Origin: JADJSS01 sp046329815
GTDB taxonomy: Bacteria; Bacteroidota; Bacteroidia; Chitinophagales; JADIYW01
Direction: 5' to 3'
Assembly (NCBI GenBank): GCA_046329815.1
Contig: JAXLTY010000002.1
Coordinates: 620,001-684,000 of the forward strand
Length of the DNA: 64,000 nt
Below the pieces are notes generated by a model that was not told the origin of the DNA, did no database searches, and saw only the letters and a list, made by a program, of their open reading frames with translations. Below, piece by piece: positions 50,457-59,589 of the stretch (position 1 is its first letter; every line of letters starts with the position of its first letter). The position numbers and the translations under genes are program-made.

Positions 50457-51377
50457 TTATAATTTAGAGTCTTTCACAATATACAACGGTCGTTTTTTGA
50501 CATTGTCCATAATTCGTCCAAGGTACTCGCCGATAATGCCGAGACAAATCAACTGAACACCGCCAATAAATAAAATACTAACCATCAATGATGACCAGCC
50601 CGGAACAGTATCGTGTTTAAAATATTTCTGATAAAGCGTATAAACAATTACTAAAAAAGCTACGAAAGAAACCAGAAAACCTAAGTAAGTTGCCAAACGC
50701 AACGGAATATTGGAAAAAGAAGTAATGCCATCAAAAGCAAACTTCAACATTTTAGAATATGGATAATTGGTGCTGCCTGCATAACGTTCTTCACGTTTGT
50801 ATAAAACAGAAGTCTGATTAAAACCAGTCCATGCAATTTGTCCGCGCAAAAATTTATTCTGTTCAGGCATCGATAAAATAATGTCTTTCACTTTTTTTGA
50901 AATGATTCTGAAATCACCAGTGTCTAAAGGTATTTCCACTTCAGAAAGTTGATTTAAAACGCGATAATATATTTTAGCAGTCAACAGTTTGTGCCAACTT
51001 TCACCAACACGTTGCTCGCGCTGCGCAAACACAACATCATAACCTTGCTGTAGTTTTGTATATAAATCTTTAATCAATTCAGGCGGATCCTGCAAATCTG
51101 CATCAATGATAACGATTGAATTTCCTTGTGCATGTTCCAACCCAGCATAAACCGCAATCTGATGTCCAAAATTTTTACTGAAATCGATATATTTTACTTG
51201 CGGAAATTTTGTGGCTAATTCTTTGATAATAAACAAAGACTTATCTTTGCTACCATCATTTACAAAAATCAGTTCATAATTATTGGTAATTGATGAAACT
51301 GCATTTACCAAACGCTCATGCAATAAATGAATGTTGGCTTCTTCGTTAAATATTGGTATGACAACAGAAATTTCCAC
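50457..51377 (-). CDS. Family 2 glycosyltransferase with two membrane segments (GtrB/DPM-like)
   Basis: A 306-residue protein that probably transfers a sugar to undecaprenyl phosphate. GT-A core: VVIPIFNEEANIHLL near residue 5, VNDGSKDKS near 41, DADLQDPPELI near 93, QREQRVGESWHK near 118 and DTGDFRII near 151; two membrane segments near 230-290 with GEYLGRIMDNVKKRPLYIV at the end. GTG start at 51377. 16 nt from the GT-C-like gene, which may use its product. Confidence 0.9.
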   Translation of the reverse strand: MEISVVIPIFNEEANIHLLHERLVNAVSSITNNYELIFVNDGSKDKSLFIIKELATKFPQVKYIDFSKNFGHQIAVYAGLEHAQGNSIVIIDADLQDPPELIKDLYTKLQQGYDVVFAQREQRVGESWHKLLTAKIYYRVLNQLSEVEIPLDTGDFRIISKKVKDIILSMPEQNKFLRGQIAWTGFNQTSVLYKREERYAGSTNYPYSKMLKFAFDGITSFSNIPLRLATYLGFLVSFVAFLVIVYTLYQKYFKHDTVPGWSSLMVSILFIGGVQLICLGIIGEYLGRIMDNVKKRPLYIVKDSKL

Positions 51378-51393
51378 TTCGTGAAAATACGAA

Positions 51394-52764
51394 TTATTTT
51401 TTTGGTTTACAGTATAATATCATTTTTACTAAACCGTGTTTGAATTGTGCAGCTATTATCCAATTTTTTAATTGATTGATTTGATCATCTGAAAAATCAT
51501 TTCCAACATTACAATATAAAATATTTGCTACAGAATCAATGGATTGATTATTTACATTTATTAATCGTAAAGTATCTTTTGTCATTTCTGTTTGATGCAA
51601 ACTTGTGATCATAGGAAATACAGAACCTATTTTCGTTCTGTCAACAAATTTTTCTCTGTTATACATGAAATAAAAATCATTCATACATGCATTATAATTT
51701 AGACATTGTAACGTACAATCCCAAGCATTTGAAATTGGAACCGGATAGATTTGCAGATTTCCCAGCCATAATATAATAACTGCTGTAATGGAAAAGATCA
51801 TATTCTTATCAGATAAGAACTGAATGGCAATTGGCAACATCAACACATAAACTATCAAAAAATAACGATGATTGATCGGATTTTTAAATGGTAAAAATGC
51901 AGGAGAAAACACTAAAAATGGAATCAATACAAATAAAATAAACGTATCGATTTTTTTGTTTTTAATCAGATAGATCAACGACAAAATACTTAAAATAAAA
52001 ACTCCTAAATCAAAGAAACAACGTGCAATAGAAAAACCATTTTTCAAAAAACCAAATGCACTTGCCAAACCACGTTGATTGCTCCAACCGCTTGCATTTG
52101 TTGACAACAACCAACCGGTTTGTGTATAGTGATAAACATACCAAATAGAAATAATCATTATAGCCGGAACAAAATACAGATTCCAATTCAGCCAGTTTTT
52201 TTTGTCTTTTTTAAGCAAAAAATAAAAGGTAATACTTAAACTGATTAAACAAAATAAACCACGCAAACTAATTCCAGCAATTCCAATTAAAATTACAGTT
52301 AGCAAGATCTTTTTGTTTTTGAGAAAGGCAACTAATGCTGCTAAATATAAGCTCAGCAACACAGCATCGTAGCTTACTAAAATATTTTGTGTAATAACAG
52401 CCGGAATGGAAAAGTATAGAATTGCTCCAAAAATTTGTTGCCTTTTACTAAATGAAAAATGGTGTAACAGTTGAACAAAAGAAGTAATTCCAAGAATCGT
52501 AAACGGCAGCATTGACAAATGCGCTGGAAACAAACCTTTTCCGAAAATGTGATAAAAACAAGTAACGTAAATGTAAAATAATGGTGGATGTCCTGCATCA
52601 TATTGGCTTGGTGTAATAAAATTACCAAAGCCATGTTCGTAAAAATATTGTGTAATTGTTGATGTTAGAATGGTGTCCCAAAAAAAAGGAAGATCCCATG
52701 AAAATACATTGACTACAATTGCTATAACAATTGCAAAAACATAGACATTTTTATTAGTTGCCAC
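51394..52764 (-). CDS. Polytopic membrane glycosyltransferase-like protein (GT-C/ArnT type)
   Basis: A 456-residue protein with about ten membrane segments. An early loop holds DLPFFWDTIL near 24 and AGHPPLFYIY near 62, fitting the catalytic loop of ArnT/PMT-like GT-C enzymes that use lipid-linked sugars; a C-terminal soluble region has several Cys (WDCTLQCLNYNACM). GTG start. A TACTTTGC box upstream, part of the GCAAAG repeat, is a possible promoter. With the GT2 gene it may decorate a surface glycan. Confidence 0.75.
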   Translation of the reverse strand: MATNKNVYVFAIVIAIVVNVFSWDLPFFWDTILTSTITQYFYEHGFGNFITPSQYDAGHPPLFYIYVTCFYHIFGKGLFPAHLSMLPFTILGITSFVQLLHHFSFSKRQQIFGAILYFSIPAVITQNILVSYDAVLLSLYLAALVAFLKNKKILLTVILIGIAGISLRGLFCLISLSITFYFLLKKDKKNWLNWNLYFVPAIMIISIWYVYHYTQTGWLLSTNASGWSNQRGLASAFGFLKNGFSIARCFFDLGVFILSILSLIYLIKNKKIDTFILFVLIPFLVFSPAFLPFKNPINHRYFLIVYVLMLPIAIQFLSDKNMIFSITAVIILWLGNLQIYPVPISNAWDCTLQCLNYNACMNDFYFMYNREKFVDRTKIGSVFPMITSLHQTEMTKDTLRLINVNNQSIDSVANILYCNVGNDFSDDQINQLKNWIIAAQFKHGLVKMILYCKPKK

Positions 52765-52777
52765 GAATTTATTTCAC

Positions 52778-52809
52778 GCAAAGTACGCAAAGAAGCAAAG
52801 AATGCAAAG
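52778..52809. repeat. GCAAAG tandem repeat between divergent genes
   Basis: GCAAAG begins at 52778, 52787, 52795 and 52804 (8-9 nt period). On the minus strand these read CTTTGC and include TACTTTGC, a full promoter -7 box for the GT-C gene, so the repeat may double as promoter material. Confidence 0.6.
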
Positions 52810-52833
52810 ATTTTTTTATTGAATTATATACTG

Positions 52834-52841
52834 TAATTTTG
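52834..52841 (+). promoter_or_regulatory. -7 promoter element 4 nt before mqnD
   Basis: TAATTTTG then CATT then ATG at 52846, the same spacing as queD and prfB. Confidence 0.55.
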
Positions 52842-52845
52842 CATT

Positions 52846-53679
52846 ATGCAAAAACTGACACTCGGCTTTTCACCTTGTCCAAACGACACGTTTATTTTTG
52901 ATGCGATGATTCATCATAAAATAGATACTGAAGGTTTGGAATTTGACATACATTTTGCAGACGTTGAACAACTCAATCAATCAGCATTTCAACAAAAATA
53001 TGATATTACAAAACTAAGCTATCATGCGTATGCGTATGCGTCAAACCACTATATTTTATTGCATTCAGGCAGTGCTTTAGGCAATAATTGTGGTCCGCTT
53101 TTAATCAGTAAAAATGAAATTCCTGAAAACAAAATTAATACTGCTAAAATCTGTGTTCCTGGAAAATACACGACGGCTAATTTTTTATTTTCACTAAAAT
53201 ATCCTAATGCAAAAAATAAAGAATTCATTGTTTTTTCAGAAATTGAAAATAAAGTGTTGAGTGAAGAATTCGACGCTGGTGTGATTATTCATGAAAACCG
53301 GTTTACTTACGAACAACATGGTTTGAAAAAAATTATTGATTTAGGAGAATTTTGGGAACAAACCTATAAAGTGCCGATTCCGCTTGGCGGTATTGCCATC
53401 AAAAGAACAATTGATAGAGAAATTCAATTAGCTGTTGAACGAATAATAAAACGAAGCATTGAATTTGCATTTGACAATCCTGATTCATCAAAAGATTTTG
53501 TCGCTTTGCATTCGCAGGAAATGAGTGCTGAAGTTTGCCAACAGCATATTAATTTATATGTTAATAAATATAGTTTAGAATTAGGTTTTGACGGTGAATA
53601 TGCAGTCAATACATTGTACAAAATCGCTCAGGAAAATAATATTATTCCGGATTTATATGAACCAATTTTTGTAGAATAA
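52846..53679 (+). CDS. mqnD: 1,4-dihydroxy-6-naphthoate synthase
   Basis: Last dedicated ring-forming step known for the futalosine menaquinone route, splitting cyclic de-hypoxanthine futalosine. A 277-residue periplasmic-binding-protein-like fold: LTLGFSPCPNDTFIFDAMIHHKI at the start (family hallmark), KLSYHAYAYASNHYILLHSGSALG near 63, CVPGKYTTANFLF near 104 and IHENRFTYEQHGL near 151. Complements mqnB at 15.0 kb; the other genes (mqnA, mqnC) are outside this window. Confidence 0.9.
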   Translation: MQKLTLGFSPCPNDTFIFDAMIHHKIDTEGLEFDIHFADVEQLNQSAFQQKYDITKLSYHAYAYASNHYILLHSGSALGNNCGPLLISKNEIPENKINTAKICVPGKYTTANFLFSLKYPNAKNKEFIVFSEIENKVLSEEFDAGVIIHENRFTYEQHGLKKIIDLGEFWEQTYKVPIPLGGIAIKRTIDREIQLAVERIIKRSIEFAFDNPDSSKDFVALHSQEMSAEVCQQHINLYVNKYSLELGFDGEYAVNTLYKIAQENNIIPDLYEPIFVE

Positions 53680-53698
53680 TGATATCGTTTACTAAAAA

Positions 53699-54250
53699 TT
53701 AAACACTTGCAAACGCTTGCAGCGCATCTAAACGTTTTTGAATACTGGCATTCCATTCAATTTGTTTATCAGTATTGATGCTGTGATTGGTTTCTTTATC
53801 ATATTTTTTTTGTTCCTTTTGCCATTGGAACGTTATTTCTTGTCCGATTGCTGGAATTTTTGAAATATCTTTTGCTGTTTTAACTTCTTCCGATAAACGT
53901 TTTCGCATCAAACGCGCATATAATTCAGTAATATCAAAATGCGTTTGTTCGTGTTGCAGCATATAATCATTTAATTCCGTGTCTTGTTGTTTCCATGATA
54001 ATTTTGGAAAGAATTTACAAAGCACTTCATATTTAAATGTTGAACCTGTTGCTGAGTAAGAATATTCAACAGATGACGTAGTCATGGCTTTTTCGTCCAT
54101 TTCCGGGTATGACTTACCTTGAAAGTCTGACCATTTTAGTTTCTGGTCTGCTTTCCATAAATAAAATGTTTTGTATTCAGGCGCGTTGCGCGGTGGTAAC
54201 GTAAATGCTGATGCAATTATGAATAAAATGAAAATTGAAAAATACTTCAT
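53699..54250 (-). CDS. DUF922 exported putative zinc protease
   Basis: A 183-residue protein with signal peptide (FSIFILFIIASAFT). WKADQKLKWSDFQGK near residue 31, then MLQHEQTHFDITELYARLMRKRL near 103, an HExxH-type site (HEQTH). This matches DUF922, annotated as a possible Zn-dependent protease. Third ligand not identified. Monocistronic; convergent with mqnD. Confidence 0.8.
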   Translation of the reverse strand: MKYFSIFILFIIASAFTLPPRNAPEYKTFYLWKADQKLKWSDFQGKSYPEMDEKAMTTSSVEYSYSATGSTFKYEVLCKFFPKLSWKQQDTELNDYMLQHEQTHFDITELYARLMRKRLSEEVKTAKDISKIPAIGQEITFQWQKEQKKYDKETNHSINTDKQIEWNASIQKRLDALQAFASV

Positions 54251-54308
54251 GATTCAAATAACGCAAAAGTTGTACCGAAAATATTTTAAGCTTGTTAAGA
54301 AACCTAAA

Positions 54309-55898
54309 TTAAATTTGAATTAGTAAAAATTGTTTATTGTACACATCAAAATTTGCAATCAAATCATCGATAAACTGTTGTCCGTATTTTGCATAATAAG
54401 AAGAAAAATTATCAACGCGTTCCTGTAAATTATTTTGCGGAAATAATTGTGTTTTTATTTTTTCAATCTGATTGAGTTCTGTTTCGTTTTTTTGTTTCAA
54501 TGATTTTATCAAACGTTTTTGAATGATATCAATACTTTGTAAACTTTTTTGCAACTCAGCACCTACTGTATTTACTAAGGTTGCATCGATGTTTTTTGTA
54601 AGTTCCTGCAATTTACTGAAAGTATTTTCCAGTTCATTTTTATACAACGAAACATCAATATCTTCATCCGTATTTTTGGCAATAAACTCTTTTTTCAGTT
54701 CGTCAGTTTCTTTGAAAAAATCTTGATTTTCAAATCCGATTTTTTCAATTTTTTTAGAAATATTTTCTGAAATCAATAATGCTGAATTTCTTAAAATCAG
54801 TTGCGGAAAATTGACATTATAAAAATCAAAAACAGTTTTCAATTGCAGCCAGTAACTGATCTCGCCAGCGCCACCAATGTAGCCGATCGAAGGCAATATT
54901 TTTTGCTGAAACAACGGACGCAAAATTACATTTGGCGAAAATCGTTCAGGATAATTTTCGAGTTCATTTAATATTTCTTCTTGAATAAATTTTAATTCTG
55001 AATTTTGAATTCTGAATTCTGAATTCTCATAAACTATTCTTTCGCGACTATTTTTTGACAAATAAAACAAATTGATTTCGCGCGGAAACGCCTGTTGTTT
55101 ATAGCCATTTGCTTCTAATTGTTTTAATTGCTCTGCAACTAACTTGAATGAATTTTGATTTAGTAATTCATCTTTTATAATTTCAGAAAATTGTTGTTTG
55201 AATCTAGCATCATTTCCATCAACGACAACCAAACCATATTGACCAAAGAGTTCATGCACTAAATATCTTGTTGCTTCTGTTAAGGTTGGTTGTGTGTATG
55301 TTTTTTGAAAAATATCAACTAATTGATTTGCATATTCACTTTCACCTAAAATTGTTTTTATTTCGTCAATTAATGGCAAAATACTTTGCGGTGAATATTC
55401 ACCGGTTGCGCCACCTTGCTTATCGTTCCATTCAATTTTTTTGTTGAACAAATGAATATGATTGATTTCTTCAAAGTCATGATCTTCGCTGCCAAGCCAA
55501 TAAACCGGCACAAAATTATAATTCGGAAATTGTTGTTTTAATTGTTTGCAAGCAGAGAGCGTTTGCGCAATTTTATAAATGTAATAAAGCGGTCCGCCAA
55601 AAATATTCAATTGATGCGCTGTAACGATACAAAATGTATTTTCATCTTTTAAAGCATCAATATTATTTCTAACATGCTCAGAAATATTGACATTTTCGTA
55701 TTGTTTGTTGATTGTTTCAACTAAAACTTTTCTATCAATATTTTCTGTTTTTTTATCTTGTATAATTTGCTCAATAGCATCAATTGTTGGAGTATATTTA
55801 TAAAATTGCTGAACTGATTCAGCTTGATTTAAGTAATCTGTAATCAGTTTAGAAAAAAGATGCGTATCTGAGAATGAAAAGGATTTGGTGTTCTGCAT
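54309..55898 (-). CDS. bshC: Bacillithiol biosynthesis cysteine-adding enzyme
   Basis: Adds cysteine to GlcN-malate, the final step of bacillithiol synthesis. A 529-residue protein with TAHQLNIFGGPLYYIYKIAQTL near residue 96, YWLGSEDHDFEEINH near 133, LRPLFQQKILPSIGYIGGAGEISYWLQLK near 318 and a coiled coil near 430-500. About residue 290-302 (SEFRIQNSELKF) is encoded by a five-unit 7-bp tandem repeat that looks inserted between conserved parts. The DinB-like protein at 14.6 kb could be a bacillithiol user. Confidence 0.9.
   Translation of the reverse strand: MQNTKSFSFSDTHLFSKLITDYLNQAESVQQFYKYTPTIDAIEQIIQDKKTENIDRKVLVETINKQYENVNISEHVRNNIDALKDENTFCIVTAHQLNIFGGPLYYIYKIAQTLSACKQLKQQFPNYNFVPVYWLGSEDHDFEEINHIHLFNKKIEWNDKQGGATGEYSPQSILPLIDEIKTILGESEYANQLVDIFQKTYTQPTLTEATRYLVHELFGQYGLVVVDGNDARFKQQFSEIIKDELLNQNSFKLVAEQLKQLEANGYKQQAFPREINLFYLSKNSRERIVYENSEFRIQNSELKFIQEEILNELENYPERFSPNVILRPLFQQKILPSIGYIGGAGEISYWLQLKTVFDFYNVNFPQLILRNSALLISENISKKIEKIGFENQDFFKETDELKKEFIAKNTDEDIDVSLYKNELENTFSKLQELTKNIDATLVNTVGAELQKSLQSIDIIQKRLIKSLKQKNETELNQIEKIKTQLFPQNNLQERVDNFSSYYAKYGQQFIDDLIANFDVYNKQFLLIQI
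54994..55028. repeat. Heptanucleotide tandem repeat (5 units) within bshC
   Basis: AATTCTG, AATTTTG, AATTCTG, AATTCTG, AATTCTC: five contiguous 7-bp units in the coding sequence. Gain or loss of one unit would shift the reading frame. Confidence 0.85.
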
Positions 55899-55910
55899 TG
55901 TACAATTTAA

Positions 55911-56483
55911 TTAATCTTCTGCGTCTTCTTCGTCATCTTTTACATTATCCAACAAAGCGAAAAACTCTTTATTTGTTGGAATTAAACCTTCTTTGGCTGC
56001 TCGGTGTTGTATCGTTGGATGTGTAAAATACAAACTGATATTTTCATCAATATCCGGTAAAAAGTAGAAACGTTCGATGATGTTTTCTTTCACTAAAAAC
56101 TCTTTATTGAAGAAATATTCAATCAAATCAAAATCAAAGTATTCTTCAGTTTGATCCAGATCGACAATATATTCAAAGTTGTTTTTTTTTGTTTCAATAG
56201 CGATCGTAATTAAATTATCATCTTGCGAAGCGTTTATCGTTTTATAGTCAATTTGAAACTCTTTCAGAAAAGTATATAAAAATTGTTCGTAGCTTTTCGC
56301 ATGATCAAAGTTATCTTCATTAAACACAAATTCTTCTAACACATAAACAAGCATTAAATTGTTTTCAGTTTCATTGATCGCTGAAATTATTTCTTCTCTG
56401 TCAGCATATTTAAACCAGTTCACTTCTTCTAATTTTTCCAAATAAACGGTTTTATCTTTTTGTATCAGTTGCTCGTATTTCAT
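55911..56483 (-). CDS. Hypothetical acidic protein
   Basis: A 190-residue acidic protein starting MKYEQLIQKDKTVY, with EEVNWFKYADREEIISAINE near 17, two strand/helix units (VYVLEEFVFNEDNFDHA; IAIETKKNNFEYIVDLDQTEEYFDF), and HRAAKEGLIPTNKEFFALLDNVKDDEEDAED at the end. No known domain recognised. ATG 56483 chosen, as the 22-residue upstream extension looks non-coding and contains a palindrome. 12 nt upstream of bshC and probably in its operon. Confidence 0.65.
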   Translation of the reverse strand: MKYEQLIQKDKTVYLEKLEEVNWFKYADREEIISAINETENNLMLVYVLEEFVFNEDNFDHAKSYEQFLYTFLKEFQIDYKTINASQDDNLITIAIETKKNNFEYIVDLDQTEEYFDFDLIEYFFNKEFLVKENIIERFYFLPDIDENISLYFTHPTIQHRAAKEGLIPTNKEFFALLDNVKDDEEDAED

Positions 56484-56523
56484 TGTTTTATTTTTTATTT
56501 CTTCTTGTATATTTTTCACGCAA

Positions 56524-56539
56524 TTCCGAAATTTCGGAA
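56524..56539. repeat. 16-bp perfect palindrome TTCCGAAATTTCGGAA
   Basis: Fully symmetric with no spacer, 41 nt upstream of the hypothetical protein start and 55 nt past the rimO stop. Could be a dimeric regulator site or terminate rimO; there is no T-run next to it. Confidence 0.55.
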
Positions 56540-56593
56540 CGCAAAGCATTAAAGTGCATAGAAAAATTTTAACTACATACTAATAACCATTGA

Positions 56594-57913
56594 CTATTGA
56601 TTAATAACCACTTCACCATATAAATCAAAGTCTGTGGCATCGTAGATTTTTGCTTCGCAAAAATCGCCAATTCTGCAAAAGTTTTTCTTGGCATCTATCA
56701 ATACTTCATTGTCCACTTCCGGCGAATCGTATTCGGTTCGACCAATAAAATAACCACCTTCTTTTCGATCAATCAGCACTTTAAAAGTCTTACCAACTTT
56801 TTCTTCGTTCTTTTGAAACGAAATTTCCTGTTGAATCTGCATCAAGCGGCTCGCGCGTTCTTCTTTTGTATCTGTGTTAATATCGTCTTCAAACCCAAAC
56901 GCAGGCGTATCATCTTCATGCGAATATTGAAAAACACCAAGACGCTCGAATTGCATTTCACGAACGAAATTGCACATGTCTTCAAAGTCTTCTTCCGTTT
57001 CACCGGGAAAACCAACCAACATCGTAGTACGAATCGCAATATCAGGAATTCTGCTGCGAATTTCATTGATCAAAGACGTTGTTTCTTCGCGCGTGATTTG
57101 GCGCTGCATGCGTTTCAACACATTATTATTAGCATGCTGTAACGGAATATCCAGGTAGTTACAAACTTTGTCGCACGCTTTTATTGCATCAATAATATCT
57201 AACGGAAATTTGGACGGATACGCATAATGCAGACGAATCCATTCAATGCCTTCCACTTCATTTAATTGATACAACAATTTCGACAACGCACGTTCTTTGT
57301 AAATATCCAAACCGTAATAGGTCAATTCCTGCGCAATCAACATGATCTCTTTGACACCTTGTTTTGCTAAGTTTTTCGCTTCGGAAACAATATCTTCAAT
57401 CGTTTTGGAAACATGTTTTCCACGCATAATTGGTATCGCGCAAAACGTGCAAGTACGATTACAACCTTCAGAAATTTTTAAATACGCATAATGCTGTGGC
57501 GTTGTTAAATAACGCTCACCAATCAGTTCATGTTTGTAATCTGCATTTAATTTTTTAAGTAATTGTGGTAATTCCAGCGTTCCGAAATAGGCATCAACTT
57601 GTGGAATTTCAACTTCTAAATCATCTTTGTAGCGCTGTGACAAGCAACCGGTAACATACAATTTTTCGATCTTACCTTTTTCTTTTTGCTTTGCGTATTC
57701 TAAAATCGTGTTGATCGATTCTTCTTTGGCTCTGTCAATAAAACCACAAGTATTGACGATAATTATATTTGCATCTTTTTTTTCTGATTGATGTTCGACT
57801 TCAAAATCATTGTGTTTCAATTGTGACACCAACACTTCAGAATCAACTAAATTTTTGGAACAACCTAAGGTAATAACGTTGTATTTATCTTTTGTATGTG
57901 ATTTGGTTTTCAA
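56594..57913 (-). CDS. rimO: Ribosomal protein S12 methylthiotransferase
   Basis: Radical-SAM enzyme adding a methylthio group to the S12 Asp. In 439 residues: N-terminal cluster Cys in VITLGCSKNLVDSE near 17, NTCGFID near 54 and YVTGCLSQRY near 87; radical-SAM CNRTCTFCAIP near 152; GFPGETEEDF near 305; C-terminal TRAM domain (FKVLIDRKEGGYFIGRTEYDSPEVD). The start appears to be TTG 57913, since no ATG precedes the conserved region. Confidence 0.93.
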   Translation of the reverse strand: MKTKSHTKDKYNVITLGCSKNLVDSEVLVSQLKHNDFEVEHQSEKKDANIIIVNTCGFIDRAKEESINTILEYAKQKEKGKIEKLYVTGCLSQRYKDDLEVEIPQVDAYFGTLELPQLLKKLNADYKHELIGERYLTTPQHYAYLKISEGCNRTCTFCAIPIMRGKHVSKTIEDIVSEAKNLAKQGVKEIMLIAQELTYYGLDIYKERALSKLLYQLNEVEGIEWIRLHYAYPSKFPLDIIDAIKACDKVCNYLDIPLQHANNNVLKRMQRQITREETTSLINEIRSRIPDIAIRTTMLVGFPGETEEDFEDMCNFVREMQFERLGVFQYSHEDDTPAFGFEDDINTDTKEERASRLMQIQQEISFQKNEEKVGKTFKVLIDRKEGGYFIGRTEYDSPEVDNEVLIDAKKNFCRIGDFCEAKIYDATDFDLYGEVVINQ

Positions 57914-58000
57914 GTAAATTTATTCGTTTATATTTTTCGTTATATGTTGTTATAACAACATTGCAAAGATAAGAAGATTTAAGTTAGTATGGAATTGATT

Positions 58001-58978
58001 TCAGTACTTCAACAACCAGTTTACTACTTCATTCGCTTCAGCAATTGACCATGAATGCGGATGTTTTTGGTTCAAAAGTTTTCGTTTGCCTTTATTTTCC
58101 GTTAGAATAAGTTTTGCATTTTTATTGCCTGCTTTTTGCAATTCATTGATAAAACTTACGTTATCCAACACATTTAAATCATACGCATTCCAGTGTTTTT
58201 CGGAAATTGCCCAATTAAAATCCGGTTCGCAATAAATAGAAACCGGCATTTTTTCAAACAATCGCGCTCCAACATTATTCTTATCTTCATAGCAATATGG
58301 CGACAATTTCAGGTAATTTTGATACGCATTGCTGACATCGCCTCGAAAATACGTTTGCATTTTGTCTATAAATAATTTGTATTGCAATTTATTCATGTAA
58401 TAAGTCGATGTGTCGTTCAGCCATCGTTCATAAACATGATACAAACGATTAAAATCCAATGGCGGATCGATGGCAAAAACAGCTTTTGGTTTTGGTTTTA
58501 TATCATACACATTGCAATGCTGCACATATTTCACCACCGACGAACCACCGAGCGAAAAACCACCTAAGTAATAATTATCATTTGGAATATTATATTTATT
58601 CAGTAAGATTGGAATCATGCTGTCCAGATAATGCATTGCGTTTGCATCAATCTGAAACGACAAATTACCTTCATTGTTGGACAACAAAACCGTAAGCATT
58701 CCTTTTTGCGCAGCAACAATCGGAATATTAGTTTCCATTTCAGCCAATGGCGGCGACTCACCGAAACCAGGCAACAAAATCAGCAAACACTTTGCCGGCG
58801 CATTTGGACGATAAACAATTCCGTAATTTTTAGTACTGTCTGTTTGGTCGAAATATTCAACCGTTCTGAAATACGATATAGATTTGGTTGAATTTTTAGT
58901 TGGTTTTAATGATGTGTCTTGAGCAAAAGAGATTGCGCAAAGGAAAATTAAAAATGATATGAAGATAATTTTATTCAA
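58001..58978 (-). CDS. Exported alpha/beta hydrolase, start possibly frameshifted
   Basis: A roughly 325-residue serine hydrolase: signal NKIIFISFLIFLCAISFAQ, LLILLPGFGESPPLAE near 70, nucleophile in LGGFSLGGSSVVKY near 150, and a final His in KHPHSWSIAEANEV. Start problem: only TTG codons fit in frame (58978 or further up). An ATG at 58989 reads ATG AAA ACT ATT TGA; one extra T would give MKTI joined to the signal peptide. Either a TTG start or a 1-nt deletion. Just downstream of the ORF6N gene. Confidence 0.65.
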   Translation of the reverse strand: MNKIIFISFLIFLCAISFAQDTSLKPTKNSTKSISYFRTVEYFDQTDSTKNYGIVYRPNAPAKCLLILLPGFGESPPLAEMETNIPIVAAQKGMLTVLLSNNEGNLSFQIDANAMHYLDSMIPILLNKYNIPNDNYYLGGFSLGGSSVVKYVQHCNVYDIKPKPKAVFAIDPPLDFNRLYHVYERWLNDTSTYYMNKLQYKLFIDKMQTYFRGDVSNAYQNYLKLSPYCYEDKNNVGARLFEKMPVSIYCEPDFNWAISEKHWNAYDLNVLDNVSFINELQKAGNKNAKLILTENKGKRKLLNQKHPHSWSIAEANEVVNWLLKY

Positions 58979-59007
58979 ATAGTTTTCATCTAATATAGCC
59001 GCAAATA

Positions 59008-59499
59008 TCAAATTTTAAATCCAATTCTTGGTCGTTCTTTTTGGTCTAATTCTAATTTCTTTTCAGTAGTTAAATAATCCAGCACTTCATACACATCTAT
59101 AAATTTAGAGTCATGTTCTAACAATTTATCAGTCAGCTCTTTGTAATTCAATGCATATTGTCTCATTTTTACAAAAGCACGCATAATAGCAATATTTACA
59201 TCAATTGCTTTTGGGCTTTTTAAAACACTGCTTAGCATGGCAACACCTTGTTCAGTAAATGCATAAGGCAAATAGCGAGTTCCGCCATAACTTGAGGTGC
59301 CAGATTGGCACCTCAAGTTATCGAACTCTTCTTTAGTTAGCTGAAACATAAAATCTTCCGGAAACCGTTCTACATTTCTGTTCACTGCACGTTTTAAATT
59401 TTTTGTTTCTGAATGGTACAATGCTGCTAAATCATAGTCTAACATTACTTTTACTTCTCTGATTGTGTAAATCTTGTTTTTAATAACTTCTAATTCCAT
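59008..59499 (-). CDS. ORF6N-domain protein
   Basis: A 163-residue protein with the ORF6N DNA-binding-type domain at residues about 5-105: KNKIYTIREVKVMLDYDLAALYHSETKNLKRAVNRNVERFPEDFMFQLTKEEF and RYLPYAFTEQGVAMLSSVLKSPKAI. C-terminal helices (KMRQYALNYKELTDKLLEHDSKFIDVYEVLDYL) look coiled. Common in Bacteroidota chromosomes and related to phage antirepressors; role unknown. ATG 59499 or 59544 could be the start. A 16-bp palindrome lies in the domain coding sequence. Confidence 0.83.
   Translation of the reverse strand: MELEVIKNKIYTIREVKVMLDYDLAALYHSETKNLKRAVNRNVERFPEDFMFQLTKEEFDNLRCQSGTSSYGGTRYLPYAFTEQGVAMLSSVLKSPKAIDVNIAIMRAFVKMRQYALNYKELTDKLLEHDSKFIDVYEVLDYLTTEKKLELDQKERPRIGFKI
59287..59321. 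repeat. 16-bp perfect inverted repeat with 3-nt loop inside the ORF6N gene
   Basis: ATAACTTGAGGTGCCA and TGGCACCTCAAGTTAT around GAT. It encodes the segment between LTKEEFDNL and RYLPYAF, so it is partly constrained by protein sequence, but the symmetry is complete. Confidence 0.85.
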
Positions 59500-59589
59500 T
59501 TTGTATCTTTTACTGTTTAGATACATGAAATGGTCAAATTCCATAAAAACCTGAAAAATATTTTAAGATACTAAATTAGAAGTTTCAAT

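Noticed and set aside
59008..59499. ORF6N gene as a prophage remnant
   Set aside because: No integrase, structural phage genes or att repeats nearby; such genes are common in Bacteroidota chromosomes.
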